Below, in pieces: positions 1 through 7,743 of a stretch of DNA of 7,743 nt. Below the pieces are notes generated by a model. That model saw nothing but the letters and a program-made list of their open reading frames with translations. It did not search any database and had not been told where the DNA came from. Position numbers and translations under genes: made by a program. The DNA comes from JBDSTZ01 sp039927975 (GTDB lineage: Bacteria > Pseudomonadota > Gammaproteobacteria > Burkholderiales > Burkholderiaceae_D): positions 1 to 7,743 of the forward strand of contig JBDSTZ010000091.1 in the NCBI GenBank assembly GCA_039927975.1. Reading direction: 5' to 3'. How positions within the stretch are numbered: the first letter of the stretch is position 1; every line of letters begins with the position of its first letter.

Positions 1-106
1 CGTCCAGTCGCGGACCGGCACACTGATCACGCTCATCCGACCCGGCTTCCACGATGCCCCCGTCCCGCCATCCCGCCCTCCGCCGTGCTTCCGAAAGTGG
101 ACCGCC

Positions 107-1057
107 GTGAAGCCGCCGACTCTTGCCGAGATGCTGTTCTCGGCCAAATGCTTCCTGGCCGCCATGCTGGCGCTGTACATTGCGCTCGCCTCGGGTCTGC
201 CGCGACCATTCTGGGCGGTGATGACCGCCTACGTCGTCGCCAGCCCGTATTCCGGCGCGGTCCGTTCAAAGGCGCTGTACCGCCTGTGCGGCACGCTGAT
301 CGGATCAGCCGTGACGATCCTGATGGTGCCGCGCCTGGCCAACGCGCCCGAGCTGCTGTCGCTGGCGCTGGCGTGCTGGGTCGGGCTATGCCGGTACGTC
401 TCGCTGCTCGACCGCACGCCGCGCTCCTACGTCTTCATGCTGGCCGGCTACACGGCCGGCCTGATCGGCTATCCGGCCGTGGCCGACCCCGCGACGATCT
501 TCGACACCGGCCTGGCGCGGGTGGAGGAGATCAGCATCGGCATCCTGTCGGCGACGGCGGTGCATTCGCTGGTGCTGCCGCACGGCGTGGGCCCGGTGCT
601 GCTGGACCGGCTCGACCGCGCCCTGGCCGACGCCCAGCGCTGGATGGCCGAAGCGCTTGCGCCGGCCGGCGAGCCGGTGCGGGCAAGTCCGACCCGGCTG
701 GCGCTGGCCGCCGAAATCAGCGACCTGCGGATGATGTCGACCCATTTACCGTTCGACACCTCGCACCTGCGCTGGACCGCCGACATGGTGCATGGCCTGC
801 ATGACCGCCTGACAGTGATGGTGCCGCTGCTGCTGGCCGTGGAGGACCGCCTGCGGGCCCTGCGCGCGCTCGATCCCGGCGGCGTGAACGCGCGCTGGAG
901 CGGCCTGCTCGACGCCATCGCCGGCTGGGTGCGGGCCGGCCGCGACGCCGATCCTGCGCGTGGCGCGCAGCTGCGCGCGCACCTCGCGCAACTGGCGCCG
1001 GCGCTGAGCCGAACGGACGATCGACCAGCCTTGCTTATGATAACAACGGATTTGTAA
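107..1057 (+). CDS. FUSC-family inner-membrane efflux protein, 3'-truncated
   Basis: Encodes 316 residues resembling the N-terminal half of FUSC/AaeB-type proteins, the inner-membrane component of tripartite pumps for aromatic acids and similar compounds. Visible hydrophobic segments lie near residues 15-31, 35-46, 62-74, 83-100, 107-122 and 140-156. Family-like stretches are PRPFWAVMTAYVV (32-44), GAVRSKALYR (50-59) and LLDRTPRSYVFMLAGYTAG (100-118). A soluble helical part follows from about 160. Full FUSC proteins are usually about 650-700 residues, so the second membrane half is missing. The family-like sequence fades after LAQLAPAL, and the last residues (about 306-316) read into unrelated RHS-type sequence in another frame. 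I chose GTG 107 because the resulting MKPPTLAEMLFSAK start fits the family; GAAAGTGGA just upstream is a weak ribosome site, and ATG 131 is the alternative. The protein is probably non-functional. The family call is firm; the substrate is unknown. Confidence 0.85.
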   Translation: MKPPTLAEMLFSAKCFLAAMLALYIALASGLPRPFWAVMTAYVVASPYSGAVRSKALYRLCGTLIGSAVTILMVPRLANAPELLSLALACWVGLCRYVSLLDRTPRSYVFMLAGYTAGLIGYPAVADPATIFDTGLARVEEISIGILSATAVHSLVLPHGVGPVLLDRLDRALADAQRWMAEALAPAGEPVRASPTRLALAAEISDLRMMSTHLPFDTSHLRWTADMVHGLHDRLTVMVPLLLAVEDRLRALRALDPGGVNARWSGLLDAIAGWVRAGRDADPARGAQLRAHLAQLAPALSRTDDRPALLMITTDL

Positions 1058-1391
1058 ATGCGCGGATCGACGGGATTGATAACACAACCAATCTTGAATA
1101 TGATGATCGCGGCCGGTTACTTTGGAGGTTCGACGGATCTCGTATTGTCTTGAATTATTATGACAATTTCATGAATCAGAGCGATTCGGTGTTGAACTAT
1201 CGAATTATGGCAGATGCAAATAATTAGCCCGTCCTTCGTGCGGATTATACATACATCGAGAACCTTAACGGAGGACCAACTCATAATATGACGCGATGGG
1301 GTGTTATGGATTAATGATAGATCCCAACGGGATCGCTTCGTCTTTTGTCTACGATGTGTTGGGTAATGTGAGTCGTTGGAAGATCCGTTGA
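1021..1391 (+). pseudogene. RHS/YD-repeat protein fragments (broken)
   Basis: RHS proteins are large YD-repeat shells that encapsulate a C-terminal toxin. Here only scraps remain. Codons 1021-1227, in the frame starting at 1021, read SLAYDNNGF, then NLEYDDRGRLLWRFDGS and LNYYDNFMNQSDSV before a TAG at 1225. These carry the YDxxGRL and DGS spacing of YD repeats. The same frame runs on to a TAA at 1312 without clear repeats. A second piece, ATG 1314 to TGA 1391 in another frame, reads IDPNGIASSFVYDVLGNVSR, again a YD-repeat pattern. There is no start codon context, no RHS core with DPxGxxGG, and there are at least one frameshift and two stops. The block begins directly against the truncated FUSC gene and is much more AT-rich than its left flank. 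The RHS identity is well supported by the pattern; the repeats could belong to one original gene or to two fragments joined by deletion. Confidence 0.75.
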
Positions 1392-1585
1392 ATAAAGTGC
1401 GAGTTCCAGGACACGCTGGTCCCTACCATGAAGAGTATCATGCGTATGTTGAAAGCTTTTTAGAGGGCAGGACTGCGGGGCTGGAGGGTGCGGAATATAG
1501 ACAAGCATTTCAGGATGGCTTAAGGCAATTGCAATAGGAAGCACTGGACCCCAACAGTTTTATGAAGCGATGGCTTAAGAGATGA
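1379..1585 (+). pseudogene. C-terminal remnant of polymorphic toxin (AHH/SitA-like tail)
   Basis: The open frame reads EDPLNKVRVPGHAGPYHEEY, continues HAYVESFLEGRTAGLEGAEY and ends RQAFQDGLRQLQ at an amber TAG (1535-1537). The same frame continues after it as EALDPNSFMKRWLKR to TGA at 1583-1585. From memory, the NPLNxVxVPGHxGPHxxxYHxxV pattern followed by a helical tail ending in a WLKR- or LV-type sequence is typical of C-terminal nuclease modules of the AHH (HNH/Endo VII) class and of SitA-type contact toxins in myxobacteria. The upstream catalytic part, including an AHH motif, is absent, so the fragment should be inactive. It joins the RHS scrap through a frame change near 1379-1391 and overlaps the immunity gene by ATGA. 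The tail family is likely; the exact toxin class is inference. Confidence 0.6.
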
Positions 1586-2154
1586 AACATTTCTACCAAT
1601 GGATGTTTGACGGTACGTTTGATGAAGGCTGGTCCGTTGGCGCGCCCGAAAGTAAGGGAGCGCGAAGCGTTAGTGTATGGGAGTTCTCCAAGGGGAAATT
1701 TTTTGACACCGATGGCGTTTCGTTGCGTTGTGCCATTGAATATGGCACTAAAATCACGAATGTTTGTTTTAGCTCATTTAGTGTAATTCATGTTCGCTCT
1801 CGGCTTGCGATTGCATTGAGTGAAATGTTGGGCGATCAAGTTCAGCTAATACCGATCGAACTCGAGGGGTGCCAAGATGATGTTTATATTTTAAACATCT
1901 TGAATATAGTTGATTGTATTGATGAGAGTGAATCGATAGGGCAAAAATGGGAGGTGGGAAACACTCAGCGGCCAGACAAGGCTGGAATGTATATGCACTT
2001 GATCAAAATGGTGATTGATCCGGGCCGAACTGTCGGCCTATCGATATTGCGGCCTTGGGGATGGAGTCTGAGCGTCGTGGTTTCTGAGGAGGTAAAAAAT
2101 ACGATTGAGGGTATTGGAGCGGTAGGGACGAAATTTTTGCGAGTTTCGAAATAG
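1582..2154 (+). CDS. Imm11-family (DUF1629) immunity protein
   Basis: Encodes 190 residues with no signal peptide or membrane segment, so probably cytoplasmic. The layout matches the imm11/DUF1629 family known next to polymorphic toxins. An MKHFYQWMFD opening is followed by GWSVGAPESKGA, WEFSKGKFFDTDGVSL, the central HVRSRLAIALSEM with LIPIEL, then YILNILNIVDCIDESES. The C-terminal half has IKMVIDPG, LSILRPWGWSLSVVVSEEVK and the closing IGAVGTKFLRVSK. Family members are thought to neutralise a toxin encoded immediately upstream. Here ATG 1582 overlaps the toxin-remnant stop as ATGA, a typical translational-coupling arrangement, and the local ribosome site (TAAGAG abutting the ATG) is weak. 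Because the upstream frame is interrupted, expression may be reduced or may need another promoter. Base composition is AT-rich: 20 of 60 bases are G or C at 1741-1800, against 46 of 60 at 601-660, which suggests transfer. Length and both ends look complete, so this may be an orphan immunity gene. Confidence 0.8.
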   Translation: MKHFYQWMFDGTFDEGWSVGAPESKGARSVSVWEFSKGKFFDTDGVSLRCAIEYGTKITNVCFSSFSVIHVRSRLAIALSEMLGDQVQLIPIELEGCQDDVYILNILNIVDCIDESESIGQKWEVGNTQRPDKAGMYMHLIKMVIDPGRTVGLSILRPWGWSLSVVVSEEVKNTIEGIGAVGTKFLRVSK

Positions 2155-2371
2155 TCCCCTGAGCCGCATTATTGGTGGTTCTCGCTGATTTCACTATCGC
2201 TTCGTTGCCGCGCCGCGATCGACCCGCTAGCTGGGCTGTTTGTGCTCCCGAACCGTAGGGCATGCAATCGCTCCTCGAAGCGTGAACGTGTATCCGGGCG
2301 GCCACCAACCGGACCATCGCTGCTCTACCGCTATGGTAAGCTCATAGTCGAACGACTGGCACGCGTGTCAG
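2155..2371 (+). other. Gap between immunity gene and IS; no gene recognised
   Basis: About 217 bases follow the immunity stop codon and precede the inferred IS left end. Composition returns toward GC-rich from about 2200. Short open frames exist on both strands, but none has a recognisable motif or a convincing start. I see no clear terminator hairpin with a T-run. Confidence 0.4.
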
Positions 2372-3408
2372 AATGCCTGAACTCCAGTGCTGCTAGGTGT
2401 CAAGTCCCGCGTGATCGTAAACTCGCTTCACGAATAGCTCAGGCTTGGCCCTCTGCCAGTCTTTGAGAGCCTGAATCGGCGTTTTAGTACCAATTGCGCG
2501 TTGAGGAATGTGGTGGTTGTACAGCTTGAGGTAGTTGAGCAACGTGGCCTCCAGATCGGCCCTGCTGTCGAACCGGGTTTGCTGCAATAGCTCGTTAATG
2601 CGACCGTTGAAACGCTCCACCATGCCGTTGGTTTGCGGGTGGCGCGGTGGCGCCAACCGATGCTCGACAGCCATGCTGGTACAGGCTTTGTCGAACGCAT
2701 GGTCGCCGCTCGGTTTCTTATCTTTCATGGCAAAGCGGTCAGTAAACTGCGAGCCGTTGTCGGTCAGGATTTTGGTGATCTTGATGGGCGAAGCCTGTTT
2801 CAGGCGACGCAGGAAGTCGACGCTGCTTTTGTCAGTCATGTCGCCTTAGATATGCATGAACACCCAGCGGGTAGCGCGGTCGATGGCCACGAAGAGATAG
2901 CGGCGCGACGTCTCGTCAGGCATTTGGGGCAGGTACTTAATATCGATGTGAACGAAGCCAGGCTCATAGTCCTTGAACGTTTTTTTCGGCGATATCGTCT
3001 CGCCCTCAGCCTTGGGAATGATGTCTTCCAGACGGGACATTCCTTCACGCTTGAGCAAGCGTGCAAGGCCGGCGCGCGACACATCGGCATTGATGTACTG
3101 CCGGGTGACATATAGCAGGTCGTCAAGCGGCAGATACAGCGACTGACGCAGTGACAGAACGATCGCTTCCTGCGTGGCGCTCAACGTCGTATGTAGGGTA
3201 TGAGCGCGGTGTGAGCGGTCCTGCACATCATCGCGCTTGAGCCATTTGGCAGCGGTGGCACGAGAAATATTGAAGACCTTGGCTGCCTCACGGTCAGACA
3301 GGCCGGACTCTTTGATTTCCTGCCGAATCTTCGGCGTCGTACGGGCTTGGGGATGGATGCGATTGCTCATGGATCGAAGCTTACCTGACGGCCTGGGGTT
3401 GAGGTACA
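2372..3408 (-). mobile_element. IS481-family insertion sequence (about 1.04 kb)
   Basis: The element is defined by a minus-strand DDE transposase and by imperfect terminal inverted repeats. The left end (2372-2387) reads AATGCCTGAACTCCAG. The reverse complement of the right end (3393-3408) reads TGTACCTCAACCCCAG. The blocks CCT.AAC.CCAG match at both ends, and similarity resumes as TAGGT/CAGGT a few bases further in. Outside these positions the two ends do not match, which supports the boundary. The length fits IS481 elements. I could not find a convincing target-site duplication, so the exact outer base is uncertain by a few positions. The IS lies between the immunity gene and an unassigned segment and is one of several insertions and breaks in this region. 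Confidence 0.75.
2393..3370 (-). pseudogene. IS481-family transposase with one internal ochre stop
   Basis: Read on the minus strand, this is a 325-codon DDE transposase that would cut and join the IS ends. Starting at ATG 3370-3368, a helix-turn-helix region (about residues 24-46, LSDREAAKVFNISRATAAKW) is followed by the integrase-like core. The catalytic acidic residues are D143 (FVHIDIKYLPQM), D204 (ILTDNGSQFTDRF) and E252 (HPQTNGMVERFNGRINELL). The D-to-E spacing, longer than in IS3 elements, is normal for this IS481 subgroup. The end is VYDHAGLDT. Codon 175 is TAA (2846-2848), after WVFMHI and before GDMTDKSSVDFL. Both sides are in one frame, and related enzymes have tyrosine here, so one base change explains it. 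Reinitiation at ATG 2839 would give only the C-terminal half, without the first catalytic D. Probably inactive unless supplied in trans. Confidence 0.88.
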
Positions 3409-3904
3409 GACCGTGACTGAAAACCAGCGATCAACTCATCGAGCATGAGCTTTGCACGAAACAAAGCCATGCTGCGACGGGGAATATGATCGCACGAGAC
3501 TCGACAGCTAGGCTCTCGAAGTGGCTCCGGCAGGGCGTCGGCGTGCGTGTTGCTTGGCGCGCTCCGGCGCCGCGAAAGGGCTCGACACGTAATGCAAGTG
3601 GTTCCCTGCGTCGCGCTCTCGGCCCAGACCAGAGGTCGCCACACGCCGGTCCTGCAACCGCAGCGTGTCTAGGCTGCGGCTCACCACCGCGCTGGTGTCG
3701 ACTTGACTTCTGTCTTCGATGTCGGACAGGGTAGTTTGAGGTGTTCCCTGTTTCCACAATCCATGGTGGTGCTATTTACCGACACGAGGGCTGGCTTGTT
3801 GGCGTAATGATTGTCTACGGCTAGAAGTTCTTAGATCTGAGGGGGCACGTCGCCTTCGGCTGCTCCGCCTTTTTGACCTTCTAATGCTCGGTGCAACCGG
3901 CGCC
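3409..3904. other. About 500 bases with no recognisable gene
   Basis: This segment between the IS right end and the efflux remnant is GC-rich up to about 3760 and more mixed around 3760-3840. Open frames on the minus strand (for example 3508-3759 and the region reading MALFRAKLMLDELIAGF near 3400-3470) have no motif I recognise. None has a clear start signal, and they overlap each other in different frames. It may be decayed DNA from an earlier insertion or deletion. I see no tRNA, CRISPR or terminator here. Confidence 0.4.
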
Positions 3905-4213
3905 AGCGGGGCGCTCGCGCGCTTCGACGGCGCGGTGTTGAACGCCTTGAAGGAAGTCGAGAGCGCGCTGGCGGCGTAGGCCCGCGAGCTCGATCGCAAC
4001 GCCGCGCTCCAGAGCGCGCGCGATCAGAGCGCGCTGGCGTCGACGCAGCTGCGGCAATTGTATCGTTATGGCCGGACCGATTTCCTGTCGGTGCTCGACG
4101 CCGAGCGCAACCTGGCGGCGGCCGACGCCGCATGGGCCGCCTCCGACGCGCAGTTGAGCACTGATCAAATAGGCTTGTTCGTGGCGCTCGGCGGTGGATG
4201 GGAGGCGCAATAG
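3905..4213 (+). pseudogene. C-terminal remnant of NodT/TolC-type outer-membrane efflux protein
   Basis: The frame reads ALARFDGAVLNALKEVESAL, then an amber TAG at 3977-3979. It continues ARELDRNAALQSARDQSAL, STQLRQLYRYGRTDFLSVLD, AERNLAAADAAWAASDAQLS and closes with GLFVALGGGWEAQ before TAG 4211-4213. This is the last helical-barrel repeat of NodT-family outer-membrane factors. Diagnostic parts are YRxGRTDFLSVLDAER and the terminal ALGGGWE. Such proteins are normally about 450-500 residues and form the outer-membrane channel of tripartite pumps; only about 100 codons remain. ALAA*ARELD would normally read ALAAYARELD, so a single change from a tyrosine codon created the stop. Upstream of about 3905 the frame stays open but no longer looks like an efflux protein. 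It lies on the same strand as the truncated FUSC gene and probably comes from the same original operon. Confidence 0.82.
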
Positions 4214-4295
4214 CCGATCGACGCGGACATGGCCATGAGCGCCCGACCGGAAGGGGCGCATGGGCGCCCGAGGCGCAGGTCGATGTCCCCAACCC

Positions 4296-4379
4296 CGTTG
4301 TTCCCGCCGAGGCGGGGATCCAATTTGCACGCGACGCGGCGGCGCACCGACATGGCGCTCGCGCCTGCGCGGAAATGAG
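4296..4379. repeat. REP-like intergenic inverted repeat
   Basis: The left arm, around TTCCCGCCGAGGCGGGGA (4301-4318), contains the hairpin CCCGCC-GA-GGCGGG. A second arm near 4360-4379 (CGCCTGCGCGGAAATGAG) is a weaker inverted copy: its reverse complement agrees at about 12 of 18 positions by hand alignment. TTCCCGCxxAGGCGGGxATCCA followed by an inverted GGAATGA-type arm is the usual look of dispersed palindromic repeats in GC-rich beta- and gamma-proteobacteria. The copy sits just after the efflux remnant. Its role, if any, is unknown. Confidence 0.55.
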
Positions 4380-4704
4380 GTGCTGAAAACCCCGTCCGCC
4401 GCTATCGGCGCTTGCGCCGCCGCCAACCAATCGAAGCCTTCTCTGGAGGCAGGCAGATGGCGCCGATCGGCCTCGCCACCGAGTCATCCTCGCGATTAAG
4501 GCAAGTAAATTGACGCATGGCTCGCCGCATCCCGGGAACGATTTATACGCTTTCTGCGTGCCCTTCGTGCCGCGAACTCATCCAGGCGATACCAAGAAGG
4601 CGCGCAGTGCTGGATCCTTCTTCGACCATCCCATTTGGACGCCCACCTGTCGCCGAACCTCTCGCCGGAACGCCGCACTCGGGCCAACACATGTCGACCC
4701 ACCG

Positions 4705-4730
4705 ATTGCCTGCCGCATGCGGCAACCAAT
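4705..4730. repeat. 26-base palindrome, candidate operator
   Basis: The core TGCCGCATGCGGCA (4711-4724) is a perfect 14-base palindrome centred between 4717 and 4718. ATTG at 4705-4708 pairs symmetrically with CAAT at 4727-4730, leaving only two mismatched position pairs. It lies about 90 bases upstream of the PEP-CTERM start codon, a plausible site for a dimeric regulator. There is no following T-run, so it does not look like an intrinsic terminator. The regulatory role is inference from position only. Confidence 0.35.
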
Positions 4731-4820
4731 GGCGACGGCGCCGGTCAAACCCGTATCGGAATCGGTACGAGGCAGGAGACCGCGATTGGCCGGTTCCTTT
4801 CCACACTCACAGGGGGCATT

Positions 4821-5576
4821 ATGCTACTGCAGGGTTCAATGATCGGCGCCTCGCTGGCCGCGCTGTTGCTCGCTCCGTCCGCATTTGCGCAAAGCACCGC
4901 CACTGCCTCGGCCACCATCGAAAACTTCAGCTACGAACTGGTCGACCCCGCACCGGAGGACGGGATCGCACCCGCGGTCCAACTTAGCAGCGGGCAGCGC
5001 CGGGCCGAAGCCAACCTGTTTGGCTATCCCGAGCGTATCCAGCTTGCGAATGCGCGCAGCCTCGATTATGGCGGCGTCGCCGTGACGGCCGCTGGCGCTG
5101 TGGCCGAGTCCTCGCTCGCGCCGCGGAAGGCCCGCTCGTCGGCGACAGCCGTGACTGCTGCCTACTCCGAAGCTCTTGCTTACGACACGATCGACTTCGT
5201 GCTGTCGCCGCATGCGCGCCTGATCTTTTCGGGCGATGCCGAGGTGGCCGTGCTGCAGAATCTCGCCAGCAATGTGTTTGCGAGCGCGAAAATATTCGGG
5301 GAGATCCCGTCGAGCCCTCTGCTCAGCACGCGGTCACAGTTCAGTTCCTCGATCGAGTCTGCGCTAGGCGACAACGCCGGAATGCTCTCGGTCGTCGTCA
5401 ATTCCACGGACAGTGAAACCACTGGATTCGTGCAGCTGCGGACCGATGCACAGGTGGTATCGAGGGTGCCCCCGATTCCGGAGCCGCCACAGGCGCTCTT
5501 GACGTTTGCCGGCCTGGGGTTATTTGCGGCTGCCGGAGTGCGCAGGCAAATCGCTGCACGTGCGGGGGCGGTTTGA
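4821..5576 (+). CDS. Secreted PEP-CTERM sorting-domain protein
   Basis: Encodes 251 residues. The N-terminus MLLQGSMIGASLAALLLAPS with AFAQS is a Sec signal peptide with probable cleavage after AFA (residue 23). The C-terminus holds a PEP-CTERM tripartite signal: IPEPP (219-223), a hydrophobic helix ALLTFAGLGLFAAAGV (about 225-240) and RR (241-242). Exosortase of the EpsH/XrtA group is expected to recognise this motif and process the protein during export, often linked to exopolysaccharide or floc formation. The middle (24-215) is rich in Ala, Ser and Thr, has no cysteine and no enzymatic motif I recognise; it resembles uncharacterised beta-rich PEP-CTERM proteins. ATG 4821 follows AGGGGG at 4811-4816. 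ATG 4839 follows CAGGG and would also keep the signal core, so the start is not settled. Neither start gives a positively charged n-region. No exosortase gene is in the window. Transcription is convergent with the gene remnant at 5583-5744. Confidence 0.85.
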   Translation: MLLQGSMIGASLAALLLAPSAFAQSTATASATIENFSYELVDPAPEDGIAPAVQLSSGQRRAEANLFGYPERIQLANARSLDYGGVAVTAAGAVAESSLAPRKARSSATAVTAAYSEALAYDTIDFVLSPHARLIFSGDAEVAVLQNLASNVFASAKIFGEIPSSPLLSTRSQFSSSIESALGDNAGMLSVVVNSTDSETTGFVQLRTDAQVVSRVPPIPEPPQALLTFAGLGLFAAAGVRRQIAARAGAV

Positions 5577-5582
5577 CTCGTT

Positions 5583-5744
5583 TCAGGCGGCATGCGGCGG
5601 CTTCAATACCAGCACCGCGACCGGCGCGAACGCCAACACCTTCTGCGTCTCGCTGCCGGCCATGGCACCTTCGGCCGCTGGAATCCCCAGGTGCGGTGTG
5701 CGACCGAGAATGCGACGATCGCCGCGCCGAAGCCTTTGGCAATA
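5583..5744 (-). pseudogene. Possible C-terminal scrap of a universal stress protein (frameshifted)
   Basis: On the minus strand, the frame ending at TGA 5585-5583 reads AEGAMAGSETQKVLAFAPVA followed by VLVLKPPHAA. The GS-x4-VL-x2-AP-x2-VLVL spacing matches the C-terminal ATP-binding loop and last strand of universal stress (UspA-fold) proteins. Just upstream, in another frame, IDIAKGFGAAIVAFSVAHRT resembles the preceding strand and helix (GAxxIVxxSxxxR). A frameshift near 5695-5705 would therefore join them. Only about 50 codons are present, and the 5' part runs into the end of the ATPase gene. UspA-like genes are often found beside ion pumps, so the context fits. The fragment is short and the call is moderate. 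Confidence 0.5.

Positions 5745-7743
<1,999 letters not shown>

Larger units (their letters stand above)
4214..4820. other. Long intergenic region before the PEP-CTERM gene
   Basis: About 600 bases separate the efflux remnant from the ATG at 4821. It contains a REP-like repeat (4296-4379) and a strong palindrome (4705-4730), listed separately. An open frame continues upstream of 4821 to 4635, but its translation is arginine- and proline-rich with no signal-peptide start, so I treat it as non-coding. I could not identify a convincing sigma-70 or sigma-54 promoter by eye. Confidence 0.5.

Noticed and set aside
1..106. Possible end of an upstream gene
   Set aside because: One frame ends at a TGA at 22-24, but seven codons are too few to assign. 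The FUSC frame is open back to position 2, yet the residues before the GTG do not resemble the family.
85..804. A 239-codon plus-strand open frame overlapping the FUSC gene
   Set aside because: Arg/Gly/Pro-rich with no family pattern, whereas the overlapping frame from 107 has FUSC motifs and membrane helices.
1535..3979. Three in-frame stops at positions where sense codons are expected (TAG 1535, TAA 2846, TAG 3977), two replacing tyrosine, suggesting stop-codon readthrough or recoding
   Set aside because: All three lie in gene fragments or a mobile element that show other signs of decay, and different stop codons are used. The intact genes contain no internal stops. Pseudogene decay explains this more simply.
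4517..4987. Plus-strand open frame starting MARRIPGTIYTLSACPSC
   Set aside because: After the first residues it becomes Arg/Pro/His-rich and overlaps the PEP-CTERM signal peptide in another frame. No SD or homologous motif was seen.

Overview
The window looks like chromosomal DNA of a GC-rich beta-proteobacterium. The Oxalobacteraceae (Massilia/Duganella/Telluria-like) are my best guess, from the codon style of the FUSC and P-type ATPase genes and from a PEP-CTERM-anchored secreted protein. This placement is inference; no rRNA or housekeeping marker is present.

Layout: (1) 107-1057 (+) holds the N-terminal, membrane-spanning half of a FUSC-family efflux protein, cut off near position 1020-1030. 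(2) About 1021-2154 is an AT-rich foreign block. It contains scraps of an RHS/YD-repeat protein in two frames, then the C-terminal tail of a polymorphic-toxin module with an in-frame amber codon, then an apparently intact immunity gene of the imm11 (DUF1629) type that overlaps the toxin tail by ATGA. (3) About 2372-3408 is an IS481-family insertion sequence on the minus strand; its transposase is complete except for one ochre codon that replaces an expected tyrosine. (4) 3409-3904 has no recognisable gene. (5) About 3905-4213 (+) is the C-terminal remnant of a NodT/TolC-type outer-membrane efflux protein, also with an amber codon where tyrosine is expected. (6) 4214-4820 is intergenic, with a REP-like element and a strong palindrome. 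(7) 4821-5576 (+) encodes a secreted PEP-CTERM protein. (8) 5583-5744 (-) is a frameshifted C-terminal scrap that looks like a universal stress protein. (9) 5745-7743 (-) is a large cation-type P-type ATPase whose N-terminus lies beyond the window.

Reading the parts together: FUSC, DUF1656, HlyD and NodT-type genes commonly form one efflux operon. The FUSC N-half and the OMF C-end lie on the same strand and bracket about 2.9 kb of unrelated DNA. The simplest account is that this operon was destroyed by insertion plus deletion and the site then collected an RHS toxin/immunity fragment and an IS. The most interesting element is the intact imm11-type gene left behind after its cognate toxin was broken, which could act as an orphan immunity gene. 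I did not find a clearly unprecedented system; the novelty candidates are the toxin/immunity scar and the P-type ATPase with unusual ion-site motifs.
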